In this document: piece after piece, positions 15,786 to 23,978 of the stretch
Numbering within the stretch: the first letter of the stretch is position 1
How the letters are laid out: each line of letters begins with the position of its first letter
NCBI GenBank assembly: GCA_030745885.1
Contig: JASLNR010000006.1
Span: 1-56,193, forward strand
Reading direction: 5' to 3'
Origin: Candidatus Thalassarchaeaceae archaeon
Lineage (GTDB): Archaea > Thermoplasmatota > Poseidoniia > Poseidoniales > Thalassarchaeaceae
DNA length: 56,193 nucleotides
Position numbers and translations under genes: made by a program
The notes under the pieces: generated by a model
Seen by the model: the letters and a program-made list of their open reading frames with translations, nothing else
What the model was told of the DNA's origin: nothing
The model's database searches: none

Positions 15786-18764
15786 ATGCCAGATTGGAAG
15801 AAGAATGGCTTCGCGAGGGACGGCTGGATCGAGATTAGGGGGGCTCGCACACACAACCTCCAGGACATCGACGTCAGCATCCCCCGGGGCAAGTTCGTCA
15901 TCATCTCGGGGGTGTCCGGCTCGGGCAAGTCCAGCCTCGCATTCGACACCCTGTACGCCGAGGGCCAGCGCAGGTACGTCGAGAGCCTCAGCTCCTACGC
16001 AAGGCAGTTCCTCGGCCAGATGAAGAAGCCCGACTGCGACTCGATAGACGGCCTCTCCCCCGCCATCAGCATCGACCAGAAGCAGGGCAGCCACAATCCC
16101 CGCTCAACGGTGGCCACGGTCACCGAGATGATGGACTACCTCAGGTTGCTTTGGGCCCGCGTCGGCCTGCCCCACTGCCCGGTCTGCGAGCGCGAGGTGA
16201 CCAGGAGAACGGTCCAGGAGATAGTGGACGACGTGCTCTGGCGCTTCGAGGGGCACGGCATCGCGATATGGAGCCCCGCGGTCAGGAACCGCAAGGGCAC
16301 ACACGCCGACCTCTTCTCCGCTCTGGTGGAGCAGGGCTTCCTCGAGGGCAAGGTCAACGGCAGGGAGGCAGCCTTCGAGCAGCCCCCCGAGCTCGAGAAG
16401 AACCTGCGCCACGACATCGACGTCAGGGTCGATCGGCTGCTGCTCCACGTCTCCAACCGCCAGCGCCTGACGGAGGCCGTCGAGTCCGGGTTGAGGCTCG
16501 GTGCGGGCTCGGTGGCCGTCGAGAGCCTGAGCGCCCCCAAGCCAGGCGACGACAACTCGGACGAGCAGCGTTTCAGGACCCAGCAGGAAGAGGTGATAGC
16601 CTACTCCGAGGAGTTCGCCTGCCCCGAGCACGGCTCCTTCATGCCGGAGATGAGCCCGAGGGTGTTCTCGTTCAACAACCCGCTTGGTGCCTGCCCCTCC
16701 TGCCAGGGCCTCGGCGTCCAGCGCACCTTCTCGCCCGACCTCGTCATCGACAGGACGGCTACGGTCGCTGAGGGCTGCATCAAGCCGTTCCGCCGCTCGA
16801 TGATGTCCGGGTGGTACCGAAGCCAGATGACCCAGACCTGCGACCACTACGGCATAGCCGCCGACGTCCCCTTCGGCGAGCTGGGCGAGGACGACATGGA
16901 CATCCTGCTGCACGGCTCCGGCAGCACGGCCATCAACTTCGAGTTCAACTCCGAGAAGGGCTCGTCCTACCGGATGACCAGGCCGTGGGAGGGGGTCTTC
17001 GCCCGCCTGCGCCGCACCTACACCGACACGAGTTCCGACCGGACCCGCTCCAGGCTGTCCTCCTACATGACCGACGAACCATGCACCCAGTGCAACGGCG
17101 ACAAGCTCAACGAGGCGGTCAGCAAGGTCACGGTCGGCGGCATCTCCCTGCCCGGCATATCCCGCTGCAGCGTGCTCGAGGCCCTCGCCGCGGTCCAGCA
17201 CTGGAGGATAGGGGGCTTGGACGACACGTGGGACAAGCTCGACCGGGACGTGCCCGACAGCGATACCGTCCGAGCCACCGCGCAGCTCGACGAGCGCTCG
17301 CTGTACATCGCCAGGGAGATCATCAAGGAGATCGAGTCCAGGCTGCGCTTCCTCGCGCTGGTCGGCCTCGACTACCTCACCCTCGACCGCCGGGCCAACA
17401 CGCTCTCGGGCGGCGAGTCCCAGAGGATACGGCTCGCCACCCAGATCGGGACGAGGCTGACGGGCGTCATGTACGTCCTCGACGAGCCCAGCATAGGCCT
17501 CCACCCGCGCGACAACGGCCGACTGCTCGAGACCCTGCGCGAGCTGACCGAGCTGGGCAACACCCTGCTCGTCGTCGAGCACGACGAGGCCACGCTCAGG
17601 CAGGCCGACTGGCTGGTCGACCTGGGGCCCGGGGCGGGCAAGGACGGCGGGCGGGTCGTCGTCAACGGAACCTTCGAGGATCTGATGGGCAGCGAGGACA
17701 GCCTGACCGCCGCCTACCTCACCGGCAGGGAGCGCATACCGATTCCCGAGGACCGCGCATCGCCCGAGGGGGAGCGATGGATCACCATCAGCGGGGCCCG
17801 ACAGAACAATCTCCAGGACCTCGAGGTCAGGATCCCGCTGGGCTGCATGATTGCCGTGACCGGCGTCTCCGGCTCGGGCAAGTCCTCGCTGGTGACCGAG
17901 ACCCTCGCGCCTTCCCTGCTCCGTGAGCTCCACGGCTCCGATGCGACCCCCGGCAGGATGGACTCGATATCCGGCATCGATATGGTCGACAAGGCCATCG
18001 TCATCGACCAGTCCCCGATTGGCCGGACCCCGCGCTCGAACCCAGCCACCTACACGGGCGCCTTCACACCCATCCGCGAGCTGTTCACGCAGACCAAGCT
18101 GGCCAAGGAGCGCGGGTACCTGCCCGGGCAGTTCTCCTTCAACGTCAGGGGCGGGCGATGCGAGGCCTGTAGCGGGGCCGGCTCGAAGAAGCTCGAGATG
18201 AACTTCCTGCCCGACGTCTGGGTGACCTGCGAGGTCTGCAAGGGCAAGAGGTACACCAGGGAGACGCTGGAGGTCAAGTGGCGCGGCAAGACCATCCACG
18301 ACGTCCTGGAGATGAGCGTCGAGGAGGCATGCGCCTTCTTCGCCAACCAGCGCTCGATACACCGCATCCTCTCCACCGTCGAGGACGTCGGCCTGGGCTA
18401 CATCCGCCTGGGCCAGCCGGCCACGACGCTGTCCGGCGGCGAGGCGCAGCGGGTCAAGCTGGCCGCCGAGCTGCACCGCCCGCCGCGCAACCACACCGTA
18501 TACATCCTCGACGAGCCGACCACCGGCCTCGCCCTCGCCGACGTCCACCAGCTGATCGACGTGCTGCTGCGCCTGCGGCGAAACGGCCACACCGTCATCG
18601 TGATCGAGCATCACATGGACGTCATCAAGTGTGCCGACTGGATCATCGACCTCGGCCCGGAGGGAGGCGAGCGCGGCGGGCTCGTGGTCGCCGAGGGCCC
18701 CCCCGACCTGGTCGCCCGGGCACCCGGGAGCTACACCGGCCAGCACCTCGCCGGCTTCGTTTGA
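15786..18764 (+). CDS. uvrA: Excinuclease ABC subunit A
   Basis: 992 residues, slightly above the usual 940-960. UvrA is the damage-sensing ATPase of nucleotide excision repair. Two ABC ATPase modules are visible: Walker A GVSGSGKSS near residue 39 and again near 695, ABC signatures LSGGESQRI and LSGGEAQRVKLA, and Walker B-type VLDEPSIGLHP and ILDEPTTGL. Zinc-binding CxxC pairs occur as CPVC, CPSC, CTQC, CEAC and CEVC in the expected places. Start ATG 15786 (PDWKKNGFARDGWIEIRGARTHN) matches the family N-terminus. uvrB and uvrC are not in the window. Archaeal uvrABC are thought to have come from bacteria. Confidence 0.97.
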   Translation: MPDWKKNGFARDGWIEIRGARTHNLQDIDVSIPRGKFVIISGVSGSGKSSLAFDTLYAEGQRRYVESLSSYARQFLGQMKKPDCDSIDGLSPAISIDQKQGSHNPRSTVATVTEMMDYLRLLWARVGLPHCPVCEREVTRRTVQEIVDDVLWRFEGHGIAIWSPAVRNRKGTHADLFSALVEQGFLEGKVNGREAAFEQPPELEKNLRHDIDVRVDRLLLHVSNRQRLTEAVESGLRLGAGSVAVESLSAPKPGDDNSDEQRFRTQQEEVIAYSEEFACPEHGSFMPEMSPRVFSFNNPLGACPSCQGLGVQRTFSPDLVIDRTATVAEGCIKPFRRSMMSGWYRSQMTQTCDHYGIAADVPFGELGEDDMDILLHGSGSTAINFEFNSEKGSSYRMTRPWEGVFARLRRTYTDTSSDRTRSRLSSYMTDEPCTQCNGDKLNEAVSKVTVGGISLPGISRCSVLEALAAVQHWRIGGLDDTWDKLDRDVPDSDTVRATAQLDERSLYIAREIIKEIESRLRFLALVGLDYLTLDRRANTLSGGESQRIRLATQIGTRLTGVMYVLDEPSIGLHPRDNGRLLETLRELTELGNTLLVVEHDEATLRQADWLVDLGPGAGKDGGRVVVNGTFEDLMGSEDSLTAAYLTGRERIPIPEDRASPEGERWITISGARQNNLQDLEVRIPLGCMIAVTGVSGSGKSSLVTETLAPSLLRELHGSDATPGRMDSISGIDMVDKAIVIDQSPIGRTPRSNPATYTGAFTPIRELFTQTKLAKERGYLPGQFSFNVRGGRCEACSGAGSKKLEMNFLPDVWVTCEVCKGKRYTRETLEVKWRGKTIHDVLEMSVEEACAFFANQRSIHRILSTVEDVGLGYIRLGQPATTLSGGEAQRVKLAAELHRPPRNHTVYILDEPTTGLALADVHQLIDVLLRLRRNGHTVIVIEHHMDVIKCADWIIDLGPEGGERGGLVVAEGPPDLVARAPGSYTGQHLAGFV

Positions 18765-18814
18765 GCCAGGCGGCGGGCCAAGCCTTGAGAAGGGGCACCC
18801 GGTGAGGGCGGCCG

Positions 18815-19570
18815 ATGTATCGCTCCGGCAATCCGGCCCTCAGCGACTCTACCTTCGAGAAGGGCTCCTACCAGGGTGCCAACTGGTGGGACGACTACGA
18901 ATCCAACCTGATGACCATCGAGGGGACCGCCGAGAAGACCGGGATCCTGCTCCTGATCACCGCGACCACGGCGCTCGCGACCGCCTTCTCGATGCCGGGG
19001 TCCATGCCCCTGATGCTGCTGGGCGCCATAGGCGGCCTAGTCGTCGCGTTGATGGTGATATTCTCCGGCTCGATGAACCCGATGCTCATCTGCGCCTACG
19101 CCGCCCTCGAGGGGCTCTTCCTGGGTGGCGTCACCTGGCTCTTCGAAGTGGGTCTGGAGGTCCCGGGGATCGGCATGCTCGCCGCCCTCCTGACCTTCCT
19201 CCTCCTCGGGGCGATGATCGCGATATACAGGGCCGGACTGATCCACTGGGACAGGAACATGGCCATCGCGGTCTACTCCGCCCTTGGCGCTATCGTGCTG
19301 ATCTACCTCGTCTCCTTCATCGGGGTGTTCGTCGGCTTCGAGGTCCCGTACATCCACGGCTCCGGCCCGATTGGCATAGCCTTCTCCCTCTTCGTCATCG
19401 GGATAGGCGCGCTGTGCCTCGTGGCCGACTTCGACTTCATCGAGAAGGGGGTTGAGAGGGGCGCGCCAAAGCAACTCGAGTGGAGAGCCGCCTTCGGGCT
19501 CATGGTCACGCTGGTCTGGCTCTATTTCGAGATCCTCAAGCTACTGGCGAAGCTGGCCGCGAGGCGTTAG
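18815..19570 (+). CDS. Bax inhibitor-1 / YccA-family membrane protein
   Basis: 251 residues with about seven membrane helices after a 45-residue soluble N-terminus. The C-terminal pattern (SLFVIGIGALCLVADFDF, then ERGAPKQLEWRAAFGL and LVWLYFEILKLLAKL) is typical of the Bax1-I/YccA-like group (BaxI_1), including acidic residues in the last helices. Members are calcium/proton-sensitive leak channels or protease modulators; the role here is unknown. It ends three bases before kynU, so the two share a transcript, probably begun upstream in the uvrA region. Confidence 0.85.
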   Translation: MYRSGNPALSDSTFEKGSYQGANWWDDYESNLMTIEGTAEKTGILLLITATTALATAFSMPGSMPLMLLGAIGGLVVALMVIFSGSMNPMLICAYAALEGLFLGGVTWLFEVGLEVPGIGMLAALLTFLLLGAMIAIYRAGLIHWDRNMAIAVYSALGAIVLIYLVSFIGVFVGFEVPYIHGSGPIGIAFSLFVIGIGALCLVADFDFIEKGVERGAPKQLEWRAAFGLMVTLVWLYFEILKLLAKLAARR

Positions 19571-19573
19571 GCG

Positions 19574-20815
19574 ATGAGCGAGGACCGGGCTCTGGAGATG
19601 GACGGCCAGGACCCCCTGGCTGACTTCCGCCAGCGCTTCCACATCCCCCTGACCGAATCGGGCGAGGAGGAAATCTATCTCAGCGGCAACTCCCTGGGCC
19701 TCCAGCCCCGCAGCATCCAGGAGGCACTGGACCAGGAGGTGGGGGACTGGGCCCGGCTGGGAGTGGCAGGCCACTTCGGGGCCAAGCAGCCCTGGTACAG
19801 CTACCACGAGGACCTCTGTGCCCCCCTGGCGCGCCTCGTCGGCGCCCAAGCCCACGAGGTGGTGCCCATGGGCGCGCTCACCAGCAACCTGCACCTTGCC
19901 ATGGTCTCCTTCTACCGCCCGACCCGGGAGCGCTCTCGAATCCTCATCGAGGCCGGCGCGTTCCCCTCGGACCGCTACGCCGTCGAGAGCCAGGCCCGCT
20001 TCCACGGCCTCGACCCCTCCGAGGCCGTGGTCTCCCTCGGAGATGAGGGGGACCTGCTCGACGAGGCCGAGATCGAGGCCTACTTGGAGGCGGAGGGCAC
20101 TAGCATCGCCCTGGTGATGGTCGGCGGCGTCCACTACTACACCGGGCAGCTGTTCGACATGGGGCGCATCGCCAGGGCCGCGCATCGGGCGGGCGCGACC
20201 GTGGGCTTCGACCTGGCCCACGCCATCGGCAACGTGCCCCTGAGCCTGCACGACTGGGGCGTCGACTTCGCCGCCTGGTGCTCCTACAAGTACCTCAACT
20301 CGGGACCGGGAGGCGTCGCCGGCCTATTCGTCCACGACCGGCACGCCGGCAGCGACCTGCCCCGCTTCAACGGCTGGTGGGGCACGGACCCCGAGACCCG
20401 CTTCGAGATGGGGGAGTTCGAGGCACAGCGGGGCGCTGCTGCCTGGCAGGTCTCCAACGCCCCGGTGATGTCCATGGCCTGCCACCGAGCGGCCCTGGCC
20501 ATCCACGACGAGGCGGGCATGCCCGCACTGCGGGAGAAGAGCCTGGCCATGACCGACTTCCTCCTGGCCCAGCTGGACGGGCTCCCGGAGGGCTGCATCA
20601 CCGTCATCAGCCCCCGGCAGGCCGATCGCCGGGGCTCCCAGGTCAGCCTGCGGATTCACGGCGACGCCTCCGTACTCCATCGGGCCCTGGTGGCGGCCGG
20701 CGTGGCCTGCGACTTCCGCAACCCCGACGTGATCCGAATGGCGCCAGCCCCCCTCTACAATCGATTCCACGAGCTCTGGCGCGTTACCGAGATCCTGAGG
20801 GCGCATCTTTCGTGA
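19574..20815 (+). CDS. kynU: Kynureninase
   Basis: 413 residues, normal for kynureninase, the PLP enzyme that splits L-kynurenine to anthranilate and alanine. Features: YLSGNSLGLQP near 35-45, VVPMGALTSNLH for the cofactor phosphate, GFDLAHAIGNVPLSLHDWGVD around 211-230, Lys239 in WCSYKYLNSGPGG as Schiff-base lysine, and FNGWWGTDP. The rest of the kynurenine pathway (dioxygenase, formamidase) is not in the window. The neighbour downstream, in opposite direction, is a nitrilase; a shared aromatic-compound theme is possible but unproven. Confidence 0.93.
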   Translation: MSEDRALEMDGQDPLADFRQRFHIPLTESGEEEIYLSGNSLGLQPRSIQEALDQEVGDWARLGVAGHFGAKQPWYSYHEDLCAPLARLVGAQAHEVVPMGALTSNLHLAMVSFYRPTRERSRILIEAGAFPSDRYAVESQARFHGLDPSEAVVSLGDEGDLLDEAEIEAYLEAEGTSIALVMVGGVHYYTGQLFDMGRIARAAHRAGATVGFDLAHAIGNVPLSLHDWGVDFAAWCSYKYLNSGPGGVAGLFVHDRHAGSDLPRFNGWWGTDPETRFEMGEFEAQRGAAAWQVSNAPVMSMACHRAALAIHDEAGMPALREKSLAMTDFLLAQLDGLPEGCITVISPRQADRRGSQVSLRIHGDASVLHRALVAAGVACDFRNPDVIRMAPAPLYNRFHELWRVTEILRAHLS

Positions 20816-20816
20816 G

Positions 20817-20864
20817 CTCAGACCCACGAGGGTTGTCACTAATTCAGTTCCTTGTGAGTCTGAG
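20817..20864. terminator. Near-perfect inverted repeat at the kynU/nitrilase convergent junction
   Basis: CTCAGACCCAC (20817-20827) pairs with GTGAGTCTGAG (20854-20864), 10 of 11 positions, around a 26-base loop. The right arm lies in the last codons of the nitrilase; the left arm starts just after the kynU stop. Candidate bidirectional terminator. Confidence 0.45.
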
Positions 20865-21746
20865 AAGGTCAGGTCGACTGTAATGTCCACTGTGGTCAAA
20901 GTTCTGACGCTCCTCTAGAACGGTGCGCCTGTCAACATCCGCGTATAGGATGCCTTCCTCGTAATCCGGCAGGGGTCCCGCGATAATCTCTCCAATCGGA
21001 TTTGCAATCAGTGAACCGCCCGAGTGGATGCCTCCAGCCTTCATCATTTCATCTCGCATCGGGAAGTCATCAACTGAGAGGTGTCCGAAATCTTCTCCTC
21101 GGTAGACGCCACACGCTGAAAGAATCCACGACCTTCCTTCTAGGGCCATGAATCTAGTTATGTCTTTTGTAAGGGAGAAAGATCCAGGCCAAACCGCTAC
21201 GTGAATCATTTCTCCTTCCTGATGCAATGCTGCCCGAGTGAGTGGAATCCAATTCTCCCAGCAATTCAGTCCGCCTATGCGGCCTTCCGGCGTCTCGTAA
21301 GTCCGCAAACCCTCTGTATCCCCATCCGCCCAGAGCAATCGCTCATCGAATGTTGGCTTGATCTTGCGATGCCTTCCAAGAATCTCTCCTTCAAATCCAA
21401 TCGTTAACAGGGTGGCGTAAACACTACTCCCATCGGCTTCGAGTATACCTCCCATCAGCATGACACCATGCTCCGAGGATATGTTACGCATCTCATCCAC
21501 AATTGGCCCGTCAAGGCTTACTGATTCTCTAACATAACTGGAGTAAGCGCGCTTCTGGTCAGGATTGTCCCAGCGTGCTGAATCTGTCAAACCCATCCAG
21601 ACAGGATACCCTGGAATGAGCGTCTCACCCCAGGTGATGACCCTAGCACCTTCCTCAACAGCTTCGAAGATCATCGCCATGAGTTTTTTCCATGAGGCGG
21701 ATTTGTCCAGGAATACCGGCGACATCTGGATGACAGCGACTTTCAC
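20844..21746 (-). CDS. Nitrilase (carbon-nitrogen hydrolase superfamily)
   Basis: 300 residues with the complete Glu-Lys-Cys triad of the nitrilase branch: Glu41 in TWGETLIPGYPVW, Lys128 in HRKIKPTFDER, and Cys162 in GLNCWENWIPL. The sequences around these residues match true nitrilases (nitrile to acid plus ammonia) rather than amidases or NAD synthetases; AxEGRSWILSACG near the C-terminus is also typical. Start is GTG 21746, with a TATA-like element about 26 bases upstream. Codon use looks less GC-rich than in uvrA-kynU, hinting at a different history. The natural nitrile is unknown. Confidence 0.9.
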   Translation of the reverse strand: MKVAVIQMSPVFLDKSASWKKLMAMIFEAVEEGARVITWGETLIPGYPVWMGLTDSARWDNPDQKRAYSSYVRESVSLDGPIVDEMRNISSEHGVMLMGGILEADGSSVYATLLTIGFEGEILGRHRKIKPTFDERLLWADGDTEGLRTYETPEGRIGGLNCWENWIPLTRAALHQEGEMIHVAVWPGSFSLTKDITRFMALEGRSWILSACGVYRGEDFGHLSVDDFPMRDEMMKAGGIHSGGSLIANPIGEIIAGPLPDYEEGILYADVDRRTVLEERQNFDHSGHYSRPDLLRLTRN

Positions 21747-21768
21747 AAGTAGGACCTAGGCGCCTTTG

Positions 21769-21777
21769 TTTGAAAAT
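21769..21777 (-). promoter_or_regulatory. TATA-like element of the nitrilase gene
   Basis: On the minus strand ATTTTCAAA, centred about 26 bases before GTG 21746, predicting a leaderless GTG-start mRNA. Confidence 0.45.
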
Positions 21778-21798
21778 CCTCCCGGACTCACGAGGGTG

Positions 21799-22386
21799 CT
21801 ATTTTTTTCGATAATCGAGGCCCGCGGCGCGAGCAATAGATTCCCCCATTCTTCTCGCCCTTGATTTCGAAAGAGGCCCGTTGGTAGACGAGATTGTCTT
21901 AGGGGGAGCGCCACTTTGACAGATGCAAATATCCCGATATGTCGCTGTTCCACCGTCCCTCCCAGGTTCAGTTCTCGTCATGATTCTGACGTAATCCGAG
22001 CTCCCATATTCGATGATGAGTTTCGGTTCGAGTTCAGTCCTGAACCCTCGGTGCCCCACCCAGATGCGTGAGTCTGCAGGGTCGACCGAAATCCTGGTCC
22101 CCAGCTCCGCGTTATCCATCAGTATAAACAGAAGTGCTCCCACAAATAGTAGATTGAAGCCCTCGATAAAGCAGAACTCAAGCCCACCTGAGGCCATTAG
22201 TGCTGTACCTTGTATTAGCAATGTGGCAAAGGCAGCGACTGACAGCCAAGATAGTGACGCTGCAAATGGTGATTTGTTGTATGCGATAACGGATGACTCA
22301 TGGTCGAATAAGTCTGCATTGCCTTGATCCTCGGGTTGATCCGCCTCTCCTTCGCCCCACCAATTATCCTGAGCGTTCTTTTCCAT
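21799..22386 (-). CDS. Two-helix membrane protein with C-terminal cytoplasmic domain
   Basis: 195 residues from ATG 22386. An acidic N-terminus is followed by two close hydrophobic segments (SLSWLSVAAFATLLIQGTALMA and FNLLFVGALLFILM), then a beta-rich domain of about 110 residues (TRISVDPADSRIWVGHRGF, ELEPKLIIEYGSSDYVRIM) that resembles the PH-like YdbS/DUF304 style of membrane protein, though this is a weak match. It ends in a basic helix (SKSRARRMGESIARAAGL). ATG 22398 is an alternative start; 22386 lies closest to the start predicted from the TATA-like element at 22413-22422. Like the adjacent nitrilase it looks less GC-rich than the rest. Confidence 0.65.
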   Translation of the reverse strand: MEKNAQDNWWGEGEADQPEDQGNADLFDHESSVIAYNKSPFAASLSWLSVAAFATLLIQGTALMASGGLEFCFIEGFNLLFVGALLFILMDNAELGTRISVDPADSRIWVGHRGFRTELEPKLIIEYGSSDYVRIMTRTEPGRDGGTATYRDICICQSGAPPKTISSTNGPLSKSRARRMGESIARAAGLDYRKK

Positions 22387-22412
22387 GACCTGGGCCATCA
22401 AATTGGTGGTTT

Positions 22413-22422
22413 GAATTTATTC
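22413..22422 (-). promoter_or_regulatory. TATA-like element upstream of the 195-residue membrane protein
   Basis: GAATAAATTC on the minus strand, itself a palindrome, about 30 bases before ATG 22386. Confidence 0.45.
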
Positions 22423-22472
22423 ACGGCGGATGAATCCACGAGAGTCTAGACCCACTAGGTAGGACTGCTACG

Positions 22473-23933
22473 CTACAGAGTGCTGGGCCCGCCGATTGGC
22501 AGAGGGGCCAGCGGCGTGTCTCGCAGCGTCGGCCCGATGGCCATGGTGCCGAAGATGCCGATCTCGCCGCCCACGTTGTGCGCGAGGCCGAACCAGGCCC
22601 TGCCGTGCTGGTCGATGATGATGTCATTGAAGTCGCCGAAGCCGCCGCACCGGTTGAAGCCGCAGTCAGCGGTGGTGTCGAGGGGGTCGCCCCACGCGTT
22701 CACCTGCACCGTGGTCATCAGCGGCATCGGGCCGAAGGCATCGGTGATGACCGTCAGGTACCCGTTCCAGATGTCCCCGCCAGAGTCCCCGAGGTAGCCG
22801 AGGGCCACCATGCCCGGCCCGCCGGCGGTCAGCACCGGGAAGCCGGTGCCGTTCAGGCCGATCGGCGGGGCGACCATCAGTGGGTCGCTCCAGGTGTCGC
22901 CCTCGTCCCTCGAGTACGCGTAGTAGGGCATGTTGTCGAAGCCTATCCACATCGCGTGGACGTTGTCCTCGGAGTCCGGGTAGACTTGGGCCTCCTCGAA
23001 GTTCCAGGTCTCCGCGGTCCCCGTGGTCTCGGTTGGAAGCGGGTGCTCGGTCCAAGTTATCCCGCCGTTCGTGCTGCGGTAGATCGAGTACCCCTCGCCC
23101 CCGTCGCAGCCCCTGTTGCCGCGGTAGAAGTTGCCGTTATCGCTACCCATGATGTGCCCGGTCAGCCCCCCGCTTTCGCAGTCCGTGGGCGTGCCGGGGA
23201 GCTCGGGGCCCCAGGTCAGCCCGCCGTCCTGGCTGGCAGCGCACACTGGGTAGGGGTAGTTGCCGTTGACGCAGAACACCCACGTGGTCTGGTGGAAGGC
23301 GGCGGGGTAGGGCGAGGAGGCGATGGTCTGGTGGTCCTGCACCGACCAGCCGGTGGCCACCGAGGGGCCGGTCCAGCTCTGCCCCTCGTTGTCCGACCAC
23401 TCGACGGTCATCCCCAGCAGGGCGTGCATGTCGAACTTCATGACGCGGTCCGTCCACGGGTCGACGTACACGTAGGGGTCGTTGGAGTTCGCCACCGGAA
23501 GGAAGGCGCTGTAGACGTCCTCGCACGCGTACTCGCTCAGGTTGGCCATCATGACCATGCCCGAGCACCGCACGATTGCCGTGGAGCCCGCCGCCCCGTT
23601 GCCCCAGCTGGTCATGTAGAGGTTGTCGGAGGAGGTGACCCCGATGGTCGGCTCGAACGTGGTCATGCCGATTCCGTAGTAGGTCCCGATAGCGCAGACT
23701 GGTGCGTTGTTACCCACCAGCACCGAGCTCCCGTTGAGCACGTCGGAGGCCTTCGTGGCGTCGGTCGCGTTGGAGTAGTGGTACCAGGTCGTGTTGCTGA
23801 TGGGGCCCCCCGACCCCTCGCACAGGGTGTCGAAGACGTTGACCTCCTCGACGAACTCTTCCTCTTCGCCGAAGCAGCCCGAGAGGGACGCCGCCAGGAG
23901 CAGGGAGACCAGGCCGTATGCTATGGCGCGCAT
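22473..23933 (-). CDS. Lipoprotein with sialidase-type (Asp-box) beta-propeller, copy 1
   Basis: 486 residues from ATG 23933. Signal peptide with lipobox ASLSGC, then an acidic linker (GEEEEFVEEV). The mature protein has at least four Asp-box motifs (S-x-[DN]-x-G-x-[ST]-W): SDNEGQSW, SQDGGLTW, STNGGITW and SRDEGDTW, marking a BNR/sialidase-like propeller exposed on the cell surface. No sialidase arginine triad or RIP motif is evident, so glycan binding or a structural role is as likely as catalysis. It is a paralogue of the upstream gene (23979-25502), sharing TTWYHY after the linker, TFEPTIGVTSS, NSNDPYVYVD and the FGDF-(N/I)D ending region; the stretch equivalent to the first Asp-box of copy 2 has been lost here. 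Confidence 0.85.
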   Translation of the reverse strand: MRAIAYGLVSLLLAASLSGCFGEEEEFVEEVNVFDTLCEGSGGPISNTTWYHYSNATDATKASDVLNGSSVLVGNNAPVCAIGTYYGIGMTTFEPTIGVTSSDNLYMTSWGNGAAGSTAIVRCSGMVMMANLSEYACEDVYSAFLPVANSNDPYVYVDPWTDRVMKFDMHALLGMTVEWSDNEGQSWTGPSVATGWSVQDHQTIASSPYPAAFHQTTWVFCVNGNYPYPVCAASQDGGLTWGPELPGTPTDCESGGLTGHIMGSDNGNFYRGNRGCDGGEGYSIYRSTNGGITWTEHPLPTETTGTAETWNFEEAQVYPDSEDNVHAMWIGFDNMPYYAYSRDEGDTWSDPLMVAPPIGLNGTGFPVLTAGGPGMVALGYLGDSGGDIWNGYLTVITDAFGPMPLMTTVQVNAWGDPLDTTADCGFNRCGGFGDFNDIIIDQHGRAWFGLAHNVGGEIGIFGTMAIGPTLRDTPLAPLPIGGPSTL

Positions 23934-23978
23934 GTTACCCACGCGAAGCCCTGCGTACATCAGTCCAGCGGAGCCCCG

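Noticed and set aside
16104..18746. 880-codon open frame opposite uvrA
   Set aside because: Shadow of a GC-rich gene: Val/Gly/Leu/Asp-rich with no domain, while the plus strand encodes a complete UvrA.
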